The notes below the pieces were generated by a model. The model was given only the letters and a program-made list of their open reading frames with translations. It did not search any database and was not told where the DNA came from. The position numbers were made by a program, and so were the translations under genes. Shown here piece after piece: positions 36,658-46,147 of a DNA stretch of 61,294 nucleotides. This DNA is from Erythrobacter sp. (GTDB lineage: Bacteria; Pseudomonadota; Alphaproteobacteria; Sphingomonadales; Sphingomonadaceae). Position 1 is the stretch's first letter; every line of letters begins with the position of its first letter. The stretch is taken from the NCBI GenBank assembly GCA_030148605.1, contig JASBTD010000017.1, positions 1 to 61,294 of the forward strand, given 5' to 3'.

Positions 36658-38745
36658 ATGATCGCCATTTGGAATAAGCTTGTTGCCATTTTGGCTGCCT
36701 CTCTGATCGGCATGCTGGCCTTGGTGGCTCCACTCAAGGCGCAAAGCGTCGAGATCGCCTCGCCTGATGGCCGGATCGTAGTGACAGTCGATGTGACGGG
36801 AGAGGGCCGTCCGGGATATGCGATTGCGCGAGACGGCGAAGCCGTGATCACGCGCAGCGCGCTGGGCTTTCTGCTAACTGACCAGGACAAGCTTGACCGG
36901 CGTTTGCAGATCATCGGTTCCGAAACTGCGAGCCATGATGAAACATGGGAGCAGCCGTGGGGCGAGCGCCAGTTTGTGCGCGACCATCACAACCAGTTGA
37001 CTGTGCGATTCGAAGAAAACAGCGATGAAAGGCGCCGCTTTGGCGTTACCTTCCGCGTGTTCAACGATGGGGTGGGTTTCCGTTATGTGTTCGATGATCC
37101 GAGCATGGGCGAAACCCTGCGCGTTGCCGAGGAACTGACCGAATTCAATTTCGCGCAAAATGGAACCGCCTGGTGGATTCCGGGGGGCGAGTGGAATCGC
37201 TACGAATACCTCTACGAAGAGACAGCGATTTCAGCGGTGCCATTGGTCCACACGCCTTTCACTGTGCGGATGAAGAACGGCATGCATGTCGCAATCCACG
37301 AAGCGGCGCTGGTCGATTTCGCTGGCATGTGGGTCAAGCGAACGACCGGCACGAACTTCCGCGCAACGCTTGCACCCACCGGCGCGCAGGCGGCGCGTGC
37401 AGTACGCGACCTGCCATTTCATACGCCGTGGCGCACTATCCGGATCAGTGAAGACGCAGCGGGCCTTGCGATGAGCGATATCGATCTGAACCTTAACGAG
37501 CCCAACAAGCTTGGCGATGTCAGCTGGGTGAAACCGCATAAGTATATCGGCATCTGGTGGTCGCTGCATCTGGACGAGGAAAGCTGGGGGCGGCAGACTG
37601 GCTCGGGATCGGATGACAGCTTCACAGCCAGCCGCCACGGAGCGACCACCGAAAACACCAAACGCTATATCGATTTCGCTGCGGAGCACGGTTTTGAAGG
37701 CGTTCTGGTCGAAGGCTGGAATATCGGCTGGGATGGCAACTGGTTCTTCAATGGCAAGCTGTTCAGCTTCACTGAAAGCTATCCCGATTACGATTTTGAG
37801 GAACTCGCGCGCTACGCTGCGGAGAAAGGCGTGCCGATTGTCGGCCACCACGAGACATCTGGCGATATCGGAAATTACGAAGCGCAGCTGGAAGCGGGGC
37901 TGGACTTGATGGCTGCACGCGGAGTCAAGTCGATCAAGACCGGCTATGTCACCGACGCGTGCAATCTGCGCTATGTCCATCCCGATGGCCGCGAAACGCG
38001 CGAATGCACGGAAAGTCAGGTGATGCAGCGCCACCACCTGAAGGTCGTGACAGAAGCAGCAAAGCGGAAGATCGCAATCAACGCGCATGAGCCGGTGAAA
38101 GACACCGGGCTCCGGCGCACTTATCCCAATTGGGTTGCTCGCGAAGGTGCGCGCGGCATGGAATTCAACGCGTGGGGTGTGCCGCCCAACGGCCCCAGCC
38201 ATGTTCCGATCATGGTCTTCACTCGCATGCTGTCAGGTCCGATGGATTACACGCCCGGCGTGCTTAGCCTGGAAGGTCGCGGCCAGCCATTGCAAATGAC
38301 CAAGGCGCGCGCATTGGCCGAATATGTCGTGATCTACTCGCCGATCCAGATGGCGGCTGACTTGCCCGAGCATTACGAAGAACACATGGATGCATTCCAG
38401 TTCATCAAGGATGTGCCGGTTGATTGGGCGGAGAGCCGGGTGCTGGATGCTGAAGTAGGCGACTATGTCATCACTGCACGCAAGGATCGCAACAGCGAGG
38501 AATGGTTTGTTGGCGGCGCGACCGATGAAGATGCACGCGAAGTCACTGTTGCGCTCGATTTCCTTGAGCAAGGCAAGCGCTACACCGCGCAAATCTATCG
38601 CGACGGCGCGCAGGCACATTATATTGGTGAAACGCGCTTCGATATCGAGATTGAGGAACGCAGCGTCATTGCCAGTGACCGTCTTGAGCTCCGCATGGCT
38701 CCGGGCGGCGGTTTTGCCATCCGCTTGGTGCCAATAGAGGCCTAG
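36658..38745 (+). CDS. GH97 alpha-glucosidase (SusB-like)
   Basis: This 695-residue protein has a signal peptide (LVAILAASLIGMLALVAPLKAQ) and AGGAGA before its ATG. It shows the GH97 plan: an N-terminal beta-sandwich (VEIASPDGRIVVTVDV), a TIM barrel (HKYIGIWWSLH, GFEGVLVEGWNIGWDGNW, VKSIKTGYV) and a C-terminal beta domain. NAHEPVKDTGLRRTYPNW and REGARGMEFNAWGV contain the Glu residues used as general base in the inverting subgroup that includes Bacteroides SusB, so an inverting periplasmic alpha-glucosidase is expected. Its stop shares CTAG with the stop of the convergent isochorismatase-family gene. Confidence 0.92.
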   Translation: MIAIWNKLVAILAASLIGMLALVAPLKAQSVEIASPDGRIVVTVDVTGEGRPGYAIARDGEAVITRSALGFLLTDQDKLDRRLQIIGSETASHDETWEQPWGERQFVRDHHNQLTVRFEENSDERRRFGVTFRVFNDGVGFRYVFDDPSMGETLRVAEELTEFNFAQNGTAWWIPGGEWNRYEYLYEETAISAVPLVHTPFTVRMKNGMHVAIHEAALVDFAGMWVKRTTGTNFRATLAPTGAQAARAVRDLPFHTPWRTIRISEDAAGLAMSDIDLNLNEPNKLGDVSWVKPHKYIGIWWSLHLDEESWGRQTGSGSDDSFTASRHGATTENTKRYIDFAAEHGFEGVLVEGWNIGWDGNWFFNGKLFSFTESYPDYDFEELARYAAEKGVPIVGHHETSGDIGNYEAQLEAGLDLMAARGVKSIKTGYVTDACNLRYVHPDGRETRECTESQVMQRHHLKVVTEAAKRKIAINAHEPVKDTGLRRTYPNWVAREGARGMEFNAWGVPPNGPSHVPIMVFTRMLSGPMDYTPGVLSLEGRGQPLQMTKARALAEYVVIYSPIQMAADLPEHYEEHMDAFQFIKDVPVDWAESRVLDAEVGDYVITARKDRNSEEWFVGGATDEDAREVTVALDFLEQGKRYTAQIYRDGAQAHYIGETRFDIEIEERSVIASDRLELRMAPGGGFAIRLVPIEA

Positions 38746-39368
38746 GCGATCAGATCCAGCGCCTTTTGCGCGTCGATTACTTCAGCATATTTGGCCTGAA
38801 GATCGAACAGATTCGCTTCGTGCGGATCGGGGTGCCGATCCGCGCAGGCTTCGCGCACGACGAATGGGATAAAGCCGTATTGCAATGCGTCCAGTGCAGA
38901 GGCGCGAACGCAGCCTGAGGTTGAATATCCGCCGATCAACAGTGTATCTATCCCCAGTTGCTTGAGCTTGGCGGCAAGACCGGTGTCGAAGAACGCCGAA
39001 GGATATTGCTTGGTGATCACAATGTCGCTGGCAGCGCGCGCAAGCGCGTCGGGAAATGCCCCAAGCGGCGAACCGCGATCGAACACTTTGAGCACCGGGG
39101 CCTTGCGATAGAACACGCCGCCATCCGCGCCGCCCGGCTCATATTCGAAATTCGTCAGGACGACCGGGATGCCATTGGCGCGGCATGCTTCGGCAAGTTG
39201 CGCTGCCACGCTGAGAGCATCGGCGGCTGTTTCGCAATAGAGCGGGCTGTCGGGCTGCAAATAGGCTTCGACCATGTCGACCAGCAGCAGGGCAGGGTGC
39301 GTGCCAGGCTGCAAATGCCCGTTATAGGTACCGGCGTAATTGGCTTCCCGGCTGGCTTCGCTCGCCAT
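38742..39368 (-). CDS. Isochorismatase-family amidohydrolase (N-carbamoylsarcosine amidase-like)
   Basis: This 208-residue cysteine hydrolase has the triad Asp in ALLLVDMVEAYL, Lys in IVITKQYPSAFF and Cys in GGYSTSGCVRASALDALQYGF. STSGCVRA(S/T)ALDA followed by FVVREACADRH is closest to N-carbamoylsarcosine amidase and maleamate amidohydrolase, which release ammonia from a carbamoyl or amide group; it is not isochorismatase itself. It is the last gene of a six-gene operon with CaiB, HyuB, HyuA, an HMG-CoA-lyase-like enzyme and GntR, overlapping CaiB by one base. With HyuAB upstream, cleavage of a carbamoyl-amino acid formed by ring opening is a natural guess. Confidence 0.85.
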   Translation of the reverse strand: MASEASREANYAGTYNGHLQPGTHPALLLVDMVEAYLQPDSPLYCETAADALSVAAQLAEACRANGIPVVLTNFEYEPGGADGGVFYRKAPVLKVFDRGSPLGAFPDALARAASDIVITKQYPSAFFDTGLAAKLKQLGIDTLLIGGYSTSGCVRASALDALQYGFIPFVVREACADRHPDPHEANLFDLQAKYAEVIDAQKALDLIA

Positions 39369-40549
39369 CAGATGATGCCTTGTTCTGCCAACTGGCCGAT
39401 CGCCTGCTCGTTCATCCCGAGCAGCTCACCATAGATTTCTGCATTGTGCTGGCCAGGCACCTCCGGTGCAGGTCGCCGCACGCCTGAAGGCGTCTTCGAC
39501 AGCTTGGGAAAGGCATTCTGCATCTTGAGCTTGCCGTGCCGCGCGGTTTCCACCTCTACGATGGCGTCGCGCGCCTGGAAATGCGGATCAGCCAGCATGT
39601 CCTTGGCAGTGTAGACGCGGCCTGCAGGTATCGAAAAGTCGATCATGGCTTGCTCGACTTCATCGACGGTCAACTGACCGGTCCATGCATTGATCAGATC
39701 GTCTAGCTCGGTCTGGTTTTTGCCGCGGGCAAGATGCGTCGAATAGCGTGGATCACTCGCCAGTTCCGGCTGGCCCATCGCTTGCGCAAGCCGGGCGAAG
39801 ATCTCGTCCTTGTTTGCGCCGATCATGAAGGGCCCATCCTTGCAGGAATAGACATTCGAAGGCGCGATGCCGGGCAGGATCGAGCCCGACCGTTCGCGGA
39901 TGAAGCCGTTGCGATCATATTCCGGCACCAGGCCTTCCATCACCTGCAGCACAGCTTCATAAAGTGCGGTGTCGACCACCTGGCCTTCGCCGGTCTTCTC
40001 GCGGTGATGCAGCGCCGCGAGCACGCCCATACAGCCATAGGTGGCACACAGCGTGTCCCCGATAGAGATGCCCATGCGCGCGGGCGGGCGGTCCGGATCA
40101 CCAACGATGTAGCGCCAGCCGCCCATGGCTTCGCCGATCCCACCAAAACCGGCGCGGTTGGAATAGGGGCCGTCCTGGCCATATCCAGACATGCGCGCGA
40201 TGATGAGACGCGGATTATCCTTGTGCAGCTCAGCTGGCGACAGGCCCCATTTCTCAAGCGTGCCGGGCTTGAAATTCTCGATCAGCACGTCCGCTTCGGC
40301 GATCAGTTTGCGCGCCAGTTCCTGCCCTTCCAGTACGCGCAGATTGCAGGTGACCGAACGCTTATTGCGCGCGATCACTTCCCATTGCACCTTTTCCTCG
40401 CCCTGGCCCCACAGCCGCATCGGATCGCCTGCACCGGGCGGCTCCAGCTTGATGACATCCGCGCCCATGTCGCCGAGCAATTGACCGCAAAACGGGCCGG
40501 CCAGCAGCTGGCCCATTTCGACCACCCGAATGTCAGACAATGCACCCAT
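39368..40549 (-). CDS. CaiB/BaiF-family (class III) CoA-transferase
   Basis: This 393-residue protein opens ALSDIRVVEMGQLLAGPFCGQLLGDMGADVIKLEPPGAGDPMRLWG, the standard family III CoA-transferase start, and continues with ENFKPGTLEKWGLS, RMSGYGQDGPYSNRAGFGGIGEAMGG and GISIGDTLCATYGCMGVLAALHHRE, which carries the expected catalytic Asp. Such enzymes move CoA from succinyl-CoA or another acyl-CoA to a free carboxylate. Here it probably activates the product of the HyuAB/amidase steps, or supplies the acyl-CoA for the lyase. It overlaps HyuB and the amidase gene by one base each. Confidence 0.92.
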   Translation of the reverse strand: MGALSDIRVVEMGQLLAGPFCGQLLGDMGADVIKLEPPGAGDPMRLWGQGEEKVQWEVIARNKRSVTCNLRVLEGQELARKLIAEADVLIENFKPGTLEKWGLSPAELHKDNPRLIIARMSGYGQDGPYSNRAGFGGIGEAMGGWRYIVGDPDRPPARMGISIGDTLCATYGCMGVLAALHHREKTGEGQVVDTALYEAVLQVMEGLVPEYDRNGFIRERSGSILPGIAPSNVYSCKDGPFMIGANKDEIFARLAQAMGQPELASDPRYSTHLARGKNQTELDDLINAWTGQLTVDEVEQAMIDFSIPAGRVYTAKDMLADPHFQARDAIVEVETARHGKLKMQNAFPKLSKTPSGVRRPAPEVPGQHNAEIYGELLGMNEQAIGQLAEQGII

Positions 40550-42444
40550 TACTCGGCCGCCTCGCGTTCTTGGGCCTCGTTCCAGACAGGCTGGATCGGT
40601 GCGGGCAGGCCGGTTTCTTCCTCACAACTTGCGCGCAGCTCATCGATCGACGGGCCATAGTCGAACAGCGGCAATTCGCCACGTTTGGCCTTGATCTCGG
40701 CGCGCAGCTTGTCTGTCGCTTCGCTGTCGATCGCGCCATTCTCGTCGGCGACCACGCCGTAATGCTTGGCGCCCTCGGGTGTGACGAGGCCTTGCCGTAT
40801 CTCAAGGCCGACCAGCTCGGGATCGCGTTCGAGCGGGTCGCCCCAGCCGCCGCCGCCCCAGGTGATGTAGTGCAACAGATCGCCCGCCTTGACCGGCACG
40901 TCTTCAACCTTGTTGCCAACGATTTCGGTGCTGCCGCCGGCACGTTCAAGCACCTTCTTGGCGCGCATGCCGGGATGCCCGCCATTGACGCCCCATGGGG
41001 GCACGAACCAGCGATCATCATGCACCGCGATCTCGCCATCGGCCAGGAAGCGATAGGTCATGTGAATGCCGTTGCCGCCGCGGTGCAGGCCCGCGCCGCC
41101 GCTATCGGGTTCGGTTGAATAGCGCTCAATCCGCAGCGGGAAATAGCGTTCGAGGAATTCGTTGGGCACATTGGTGAAGCCCGGCCACAGCGAATGTCCG
41201 TCAGGCCCGTCACCCAGCGGCCTGCCCGGAATTCCGCCAAAGCCGATCTGGAACAGCTGGAACCACTCGGCTTTCTTGCCATCGCGCGCGTCCCAGCACG
41301 AATAGAACAGGTGCGGTGAGGACGAGAAGCCGGCAGCGTTGAGGAATTCCGGCGTGCCCTGGCCCAGCAATCCGCCCAGAATGTCGAAAATCCGACCCAG
41401 TGCGTGGGTGCGGCCAGAAAGCGCAGCGGGGAATTGCGGCTTGAGCAGCGAGCCTTCGGGGATGCGCACTTCGATGAGATCATAGAACCCGTCGTTGAAC
41501 AGGATCTGCGGGTCGAACACCATGATCATGTAGATGCCGAAGAACATCTTGAACATGTTCTCGTTCAAGTAGAAGTTGATCGATGCGGCTGATTGAGGGT
41601 CGGTGCCGTCGAAATCGAGGACCACTTTCTCGCCTTCGCGCCACATGGTGCACTTGATCTTGTAGGGGCCGTAACCCTTGCCATCGTCGCAGATGTAATC
41701 CTCGAAGCTCGCGGGCTTTTCCGCGACCGCCATCGATATCAGCGCCTTCATCGCACGATAGTTTCGGTCGAGCAGTTCCTGCGTTGCCGAATAATAGACA
41801 TCGTCGCCAAAGCGCTCTGCCATCTCCACAACTCGGCGCGCGGCAACGCGGCAGGACGCAATCAACGCATTCAAGTCTGCCTGGCACCAGTCGGGCTTGC
41901 GCGTCTGGTGCATCACCAGCTTCATCAGATCGGCGTTATATTCGCCCTTCTTCCAGATCTTCACCGGTGGAATGCGCACGCCTTCTTCGAATATCGAGCT
42001 AGCGCCAATCGGCATCGAGCCGGGCACGGAGCCGCCAATGTCCGATTGGTGGCCAAACATCGCAGTGTAGGCGATCAGTCGCCCGTCCTTGAACACGGGC
42101 AGCAGCACCAGCCAGTCGTTCGAGTGGCTGATGGCGCCTTCGCAGGAATAGGGGTCTGACAGGAAGATCATGTCGCCATCTTCCAGCGTGGCATCATAGC
42201 CCTTCAGGAAGCCATCGATGAAACTGCCGAACTGGCCGACGATCATCTTGCCTTTGGGATCGGCGATCAGCGGGAAGGCATCGCCCTGTTCACGAATGCC
42301 GGGAGACATGGCGGTGCGCACCAGCGTCGCGTCCATTTCGATCCGCGCATTGCGCAGCGCATTCTCGATGATATCGAGCGTAACCGGGTCGATATCGACC
42401 TTGTTGAACGGGGTGACGTTGGTTTCGATGATTTGTGCCGGCAT
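40549..42444 (-). CDS. hyuB: Hydantoinase/oxoprolinase B subunit
   Basis: The frame runs to 42519, but GCGGAGGG eight bases ahead of the ATG at 42444 and the absence of overlap with hyuA fix the start there (631 residues). NKVDIDPVTLDIIENALRNARIEMDATLVRTAMSPGIREQGD and the later GGNGIHMTYRFLADGEIAVHDDRW, GDLLHYITWGGGGWGDPLERD blocks are typical HyuB. HyuB with HyuA forms ATP-dependent amidohydrolases (N-methylhydantoinase, 5-oxoprolinase) or acetone/acetophenone carboxylases. The exact ring substrate cannot be told from sequence. The gene starts 4 bases after hyuA. Confidence 0.9.
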   Translation of the reverse strand: MPAQIIETNVTPFNKVDIDPVTLDIIENALRNARIEMDATLVRTAMSPGIREQGDAFPLIADPKGKMIVGQFGSFIDGFLKGYDATLEDGDMIFLSDPYSCEGAISHSNDWLVLLPVFKDGRLIAYTAMFGHQSDIGGSVPGSMPIGASSIFEEGVRIPPVKIWKKGEYNADLMKLVMHQTRKPDWCQADLNALIASCRVAARRVVEMAERFGDDVYYSATQELLDRNYRAMKALISMAVAEKPASFEDYICDDGKGYGPYKIKCTMWREGEKVVLDFDGTDPQSAASINFYLNENMFKMFFGIYMIMVFDPQILFNDGFYDLIEVRIPEGSLLKPQFPAALSGRTHALGRIFDILGGLLGQGTPEFLNAAGFSSSPHLFYSCWDARDGKKAEWFQLFQIGFGGIPGRPLGDGPDGHSLWPGFTNVPNEFLERYFPLRIERYSTEPDSGGAGLHRGGNGIHMTYRFLADGEIAVHDDRWFVPPWGVNGGHPGMRAKKVLERAGGSTEIVGNKVEDVPVKAGDLLHYITWGGGGWGDPLERDPELVGLEIRQGLVTPEGAKHYGVVADENGAIDSEATDKLRAEIKAKRGELPLFDYGPSIDELRASCEEETGLPAPIQPVWNEAQEREAAE

Positions 42445-42448
42445 CGGA

Positions 42449-44506
42449 TCAGCCCTCCGCTTTCGGATTGATGAGGATATTGCCCACTTTGTCGATGGTG
42501 GCGGTGCAACCACTTTCAACCAACGTGGTCGAATCCATCTCCGTGATGATGGCCGGGCCGGGGATCACATCCCCCTGCCGCAGTTTGGCGCGGTCATAGA
42601 TTACCGCGGCTTGCTCTTTGCCGTCCATCCACAAAGTGTGATCGCGAATCTTGGCCGCTGAAGGATCGCCATCGCCCTTGGGCAATTCGGCGGCAGGCAG
42701 GGCAGGGGCCTGTCCCAGCGCCACCGCACGCAGGTTCACGATTTCATGCGGCGTATCCATGTTGAAGGTGAAGAGGCGCAAATGCTCTTCATCGAAGCGC
42801 GCCAGGATGCCTTCGATCCCGTCCTTTTCGAGCACCGCCTTGTCGATCGTCAGCGGTACTTCGAAGGCTTGGCCGGCGTAGCGAATATCGACTTCGAATT
42901 CGACGGTGATCTGGTCTTCTGAAATCCCGTCAGCCAGTAATTCGCCGCGCGTTTGCGCCGCCATCTCATCCAGCACCGCTTCGAGATCAGCGATGCTTGT
43001 ATCTTTCGCTAGCTTGGAGAAACTGCGCGCGGTTTCCGTGCGCATCCGCGTGGTCGCATCGCCCAATGCGCAGAGCACGCCGGGGGAAACCGGCGAGACT
43101 GCAGGCCAGCTGCCCATCAGTTTGGCGACAGCGTTCACATGCAGCGGACCAGCCCCGCCAAATCCCATCAGCGCGAATTCGCGCGGGTCATAGCCTTGCT
43201 GGACCGAAATCATGCGCAGCGCGCCGAACATGTTCTCATTGACGATGTCGATGATGCCGCGCGCGGCTTCCATCAACCCGATGCCCAGCGCATCGGCGAT
43301 GGTCTGCACCGCTTTTTTCGCACCTTCACGGTCGAGCTTGAATGATCCGCCCAGCAGGTCTTCGGGCAGATAGCCCAGCACGACATTGGCATCGGTCACC
43401 GTCGGCAGTTCGCCGCCCTTGTTATAGGCGACCGGGCCGGGCACGGCGCCCGCGCTTTCCGGGCCGACGCGCAGCGCCCTGGTGAGTTCAGGTACGTGGG
43501 CAATCGAGCCGCCGCCCGCGCCAACGGTCTTCACATCCAGCGCCGATGCGCGCACTGACAAGTGACCGACATCGGTGGTGCGCACGCGTCGCGCTTCCAG
43601 CCCTTCGATCAGCGCGACATCGGTTGATGTGCCGCCCACATCGAGCGTGAGGATGTTTGTAAGGCCGGCATTTTTTGCCACCCATAGCGCGCCGGTGACC
43701 CCGCCAGCGGGGCCAGACATCAGAATATTGACCGGGTGTTCCTCGGCCTTCTGGCTTGACATCAAGCCACCATCCGAACGCAGCAGCGACAATTTGCCTT
43801 CGAGCCCTTCGTCTTCCAGCTTGGTGCGCAGGTTTGAGACATATTTGCTGACCACCGGGCGGACTGCAGCATTGGCGACGGTCGATAGGGTGCGCTCATA
43901 TTCCTGCATTTCGGGCAGCACTTCATGGCTTAACGAAACAGGAATGCCGGGCAGTTCTTCCGCTGCGATCTCGCCGATGCGCTTCTCATGCGCGCCGTTG
44001 GTATAGGCGTTGATCAAGCTGACGGTCAGCGCTTCCACGCCATTGGCTTTGAGCTTCTGCAATGCCGCGCGCACAGCATCTTCATCGAGCGGACGCACCT
44101 CCTTGCCGTCCGCTCCCATGCGCCCGGGCACTTCAACGGTGTCTTCAAGCGCTGCGAGCGGTTGCGGCTTCGGCCACACGATCCACGCAGCAAGGCCACC
44201 GGGCACAAAGCTACGCGCGATCTGCATGATGTCGCGATAGCCTTCGGTGGTGACGAGGCCGACCTTGGCGCCCTTGCCTTCCAGCACCGCATTGGTCGCG
44301 ACCGTGGTGCCGTGGAGAAAATAAGCAATGTCGCTGGCAGACACACCGGCTTCCGCCGTGATCGCCTTAACCCCGTTCAGGATCCCTTCGGAGCTGTCAT
44401 GCGGGGTAGACGGTGTCTTGTGCCGCCAGAATTTCCCGCTTTCCTCGTCGAACAGCAGCAGGTCAGTAAATGTCCCGCCTACATCGACGCCCAAACGATA
44501 GGTCAT
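42449..44506 (-). CDS. hyuA: Hydantoinase/oxoprolinase A subunit
   Basis: This 685-residue protein starts at an ATG with CGGAGAAT upstream and begins YRLGVDVGGTFTDLLLFDEESG, the ATP-binding motif of the ASKHA-fold HyuA subunits; TNILTLDVGGTSTDVALIEG is the second phosphate-binding motif. It provides ATP-dependent activation of the cyclic amide for HyuB. It lies 24 bases after the HMG-CoA-lyase-like gene and is followed directly by hyuB, in the same operon as a carbamoyl-amidase-like enzyme, the gene pairing known from N-methylhydantoin (creatinine) breakdown. Carboxylase function remains possible. Confidence 0.9.
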   Translation of the reverse strand: MTYRLGVDVGGTFTDLLLFDEESGKFWRHKTPSTPHDSSEGILNGVKAITAEAGVSASDIAYFLHGTTVATNAVLEGKGAKVGLVTTEGYRDIMQIARSFVPGGLAAWIVWPKPQPLAALEDTVEVPGRMGADGKEVRPLDEDAVRAALQKLKANGVEALTVSLINAYTNGAHEKRIGEIAAEELPGIPVSLSHEVLPEMQEYERTLSTVANAAVRPVVSKYVSNLRTKLEDEGLEGKLSLLRSDGGLMSSQKAEEHPVNILMSGPAGGVTGALWVAKNAGLTNILTLDVGGTSTDVALIEGLEARRVRTTDVGHLSVRASALDVKTVGAGGGSIAHVPELTRALRVGPESAGAVPGPVAYNKGGELPTVTDANVVLGYLPEDLLGGSFKLDREGAKKAVQTIADALGIGLMEAARGIIDIVNENMFGALRMISVQQGYDPREFALMGFGGAGPLHVNAVAKLMGSWPAVSPVSPGVLCALGDATTRMRTETARSFSKLAKDTSIADLEAVLDEMAAQTRGELLADGISEDQITVEFEVDIRYAGQAFEVPLTIDKAVLEKDGIEGILARFDEEHLRLFTFNMDTPHEIVNLRAVALGQAPALPAAELPKGDGDPSAAKIRDHTLWMDGKEQAAVIYDRAKLRQGDVIPGPAIITEMDSTTLVESGCTATIDKVGNILINPKAEG

Positions 44507-44530
44507 ATTCTCTCCGTGACTTCGTTTCTC

Positions 44531-45448
44531 TCAGGCCGCGCGCGCGACCATGGATGGCAATTGACGGCCCAGCTTTTCAGCGAACCAGTGGTTGGTGGCG
44601 ATGGTCGCTTCCAGATCAATCCCCGTGTCGATCCCCGAACGCTCCATCATATAGATCAGGTCCTCGGTCGCGATATTCCCCGTCGCCTTGGGCGCAAAGG
44701 GACAGCCGCCGAGCCCGCCCAGCGAGGCATCGAATGTCCGCACGCCCGCCTGATATGCGGCCCAGGCATTAGCGATGCCGGTGCCGCGTGTGTTGTGGAA
44801 ATGCGCGCGCATCGGGATCTTGCTGCCGAGCAATTCGCCAAGCTTGCCGAACAGCTCACTCACCTGCGCGGGCGTGCCGACGCCGATGGTGTCAGCCAGC
44901 GCGATCTCTTCTGGCTCTTCCGCTGCCATTTCCTCTGCAATGGCGAGCACAGTTTCTGGCTTCACTTCGCCTTCAAAGGGGCAGCCGAACGCAGCGCTGA
45001 TGGTGATCTGCGCGCGCATCCCTTCGGCCTTGGCAAAGCGGATCATGTCGCGGTTTTCGGCGATTCCCTCTGCGACGGTTTGCCCCTGGTTCTTCTGGCC
45101 GAAGGTGTCGCTGGCGACGAGCACGCAGCCGACCTGATCGATTCCGCGCTTTCCGCCTTCGCGCGTTGCAAGGCCGCGCATCACGCCGCGCTTGTTGAGC
45201 GTGAGGCCGATGTAAGTTGTGTCGTCGCGATCAGGCAGGCCGGCGATCACGGCTTCGGCGTCGGCCATTTGCGGCACACGGTGCGGATGGACGAAGCTCG
45301 CCACTTCCATCCGCCGCGCACCATAATCGAGCATGCGGCCTATCATCGCGAGCTTGACCTCGGTTGAGACAATGTCCGGCTCGTTTTGCAGCCCGTCACG
45401 CGGACCGACTTCAACCAGTTCGAATCCCTGAGAGATTTCTGTATACAT
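44531..45448 (-). CDS. Hydroxymethylglutaryl-CoA lyase-like enzyme
   Basis: The frame opens far upstream, but the ATG at 45448 sits 2 bases after the gntR stop and starts the family N-terminus (MYTEISQGFELVEVGPRDGLQNEP), giving 305 residues. Divalent-metal His ligands lie in MRAHFHNTRGTGIANAWAAY and the catalytic Cys loop in GGLGGCPFAPKATGNIATEDLIYMME, both diagnostic of HMG-CoA lyases of the DRE-TIM family. The reaction is a retro-Claisen C-C cleavage releasing acetyl-CoA from a 3-hydroxyacyl-CoA. Linked with a CoA-transferase, the substrate may be a branched 3-hydroxyacyl-CoA other than HMG-CoA. The palindrome TGTATACA spans its start codon. Confidence 0.9.
   Translation of the reverse strand: MYTEISQGFELVEVGPRDGLQNEPDIVSTEVKLAMIGRMLDYGARRMEVASFVHPHRVPQMADAEAVIAGLPDRDDTTYIGLTLNKRGVMRGLATREGGKRGIDQVGCVLVASDTFGQKNQGQTVAEGIAENRDMIRFAKAEGMRAQITISAAFGCPFEGEVKPETVLAIAEEMAAEEPEEIALADTIGVGTPAQVSELFGKLGELLGSKIPMRAHFHNTRGTGIANAWAAYQAGVRTFDASLGGLGGCPFAPKATGNIATEDLIYMMERSGIDTGIDLEATIATNHWFAEKLGRQLPSMVARAA
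45440..45447. promoter_or_regulatory. TGTATACA core at the lyase start codon
   Basis: An 8-bp palindrome identical to the core of the 46148-46159 operator lies over codons 1-3 of the HMG-CoA-lyase-like gene (codons ATG TAT ACA). It may be a second, weaker GntR site or just coding chance. Confidence 0.25.
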
Positions 45449-45449
45449 T

Positions 45450-46118
45450 TTACGCTGCCCCGCGATCAATCGCTGAAAGACCATGGTGTGCGTCAGCATA
45501 GGCGTGAAATGCCCGGCGAATATGCCCGGCCATGATCGCTTCAGCCCAAGGTCCATCGCGGCGTGCGAATGCAGCGAGCAGATCTTCATGTTCGCTGTGC
45601 GATCGATTGAAGGCTTCGCGCCCGTAATGTTGAGCGGTGCGCCAAACAACGGGCTGCTCGATCAGCGAACCGAGGAGGCTGGTCAGTCGGCGCGAATCCG
45701 CCGCATCCAGAATCAGTTCATGGAACCGTTTGTTGTGATCCAGAAAACCCTGCACATCAGGCCGCGCACGCTTGATTGCCTCGTAAATAGCTGAATTACA
45801 AGAGCGAAGCTGGTCCAGCGTGGCATCATCCATCCGTTCGGCAGCGCGCCGTGCGGCATAGCCTTCGATCATGGCGCGCAGTTCGAAGGCATCGGCAACA
45901 TCGCCGAGCGACCAGTCAGCAACTAAGCTGCGCTGCGAATCATTCTTGCGCACGAGCAGCTCTGCCTCCAGCCGGCGCAGAGCATCGCGGACAGGCGTGC
46001 GCGATACACCGCAGCGATCTGCCAGGGCTTCTTCGCTCAATTGCTCGCCAGACGACAATTCCCCGGACAGAATCATCGCCCTGATCGTCTCATATGCTCG
46101 GTCTGACGCTTTTGCCAC
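45450..46118 (-). CDS. GntR-family (FadR/FCD) regulator
   Basis: The frame can start at a TTG (46148), but the GTG at 46118 with GAGG five bases upstream is the better start (222 residues) and places the operator outside the gene. DRAYETIRAMILSGELSSGEQLSEEALADRCGVSRTPVRDALRRLEAE is the GntR winged helix. The C-terminal all-helical FCD domain (FLDHNKRFHELILDAADSRRL, then HSEHEDLLAAFARRD) has the Asp/His ligands that often bind metal plus a carboxylic effector. It heads the operon, is divergent from the TBDR, and very likely controls both by way of the palindrome at 46148-46159. An intermediate organic acid is the likely effector. Confidence 0.9.
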   Translation of the reverse strand: MAKASDRAYETIRAMILSGELSSGEQLSEEALADRCGVSRTPVRDALRRLEAELLVRKNDSQRSLVADWSLGDVADAFELRAMIEGYAARRAAERMDDATLDQLRSCNSAIYEAIKRARPDVQGFLDHNKRFHELILDAADSRRLTSLLGSLIEQPVVWRTAQHYGREAFNRSHSEHEDLLAAFARRDGPWAEAIMAGHIRRAFHAYADAHHGLSAIDRGAA

Positions 46119-46147
46119 TTTGTCCTCGATGGGCTTGACTTGTAGCA

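Noticed and set aside
37231..38202. 323-residue minus-strand frame
   Set aside because: Antisense shadow of GH97; no ribosome-binding site or recognisable domain.
38742..39368. Isochorismatase of siderophore synthesis
   Set aside because: The STSGCVRASALDA motif is of the carbamoylsarcosine/maleamate amidase type, and no siderophore genes are nearby.
43988..45367. 459-residue plus-strand frame
   Set aside because: It lies antisense across HyuA and the lyase gene, both of which have full catalytic motifs; the peptide is His/Arg-rich with no fold.
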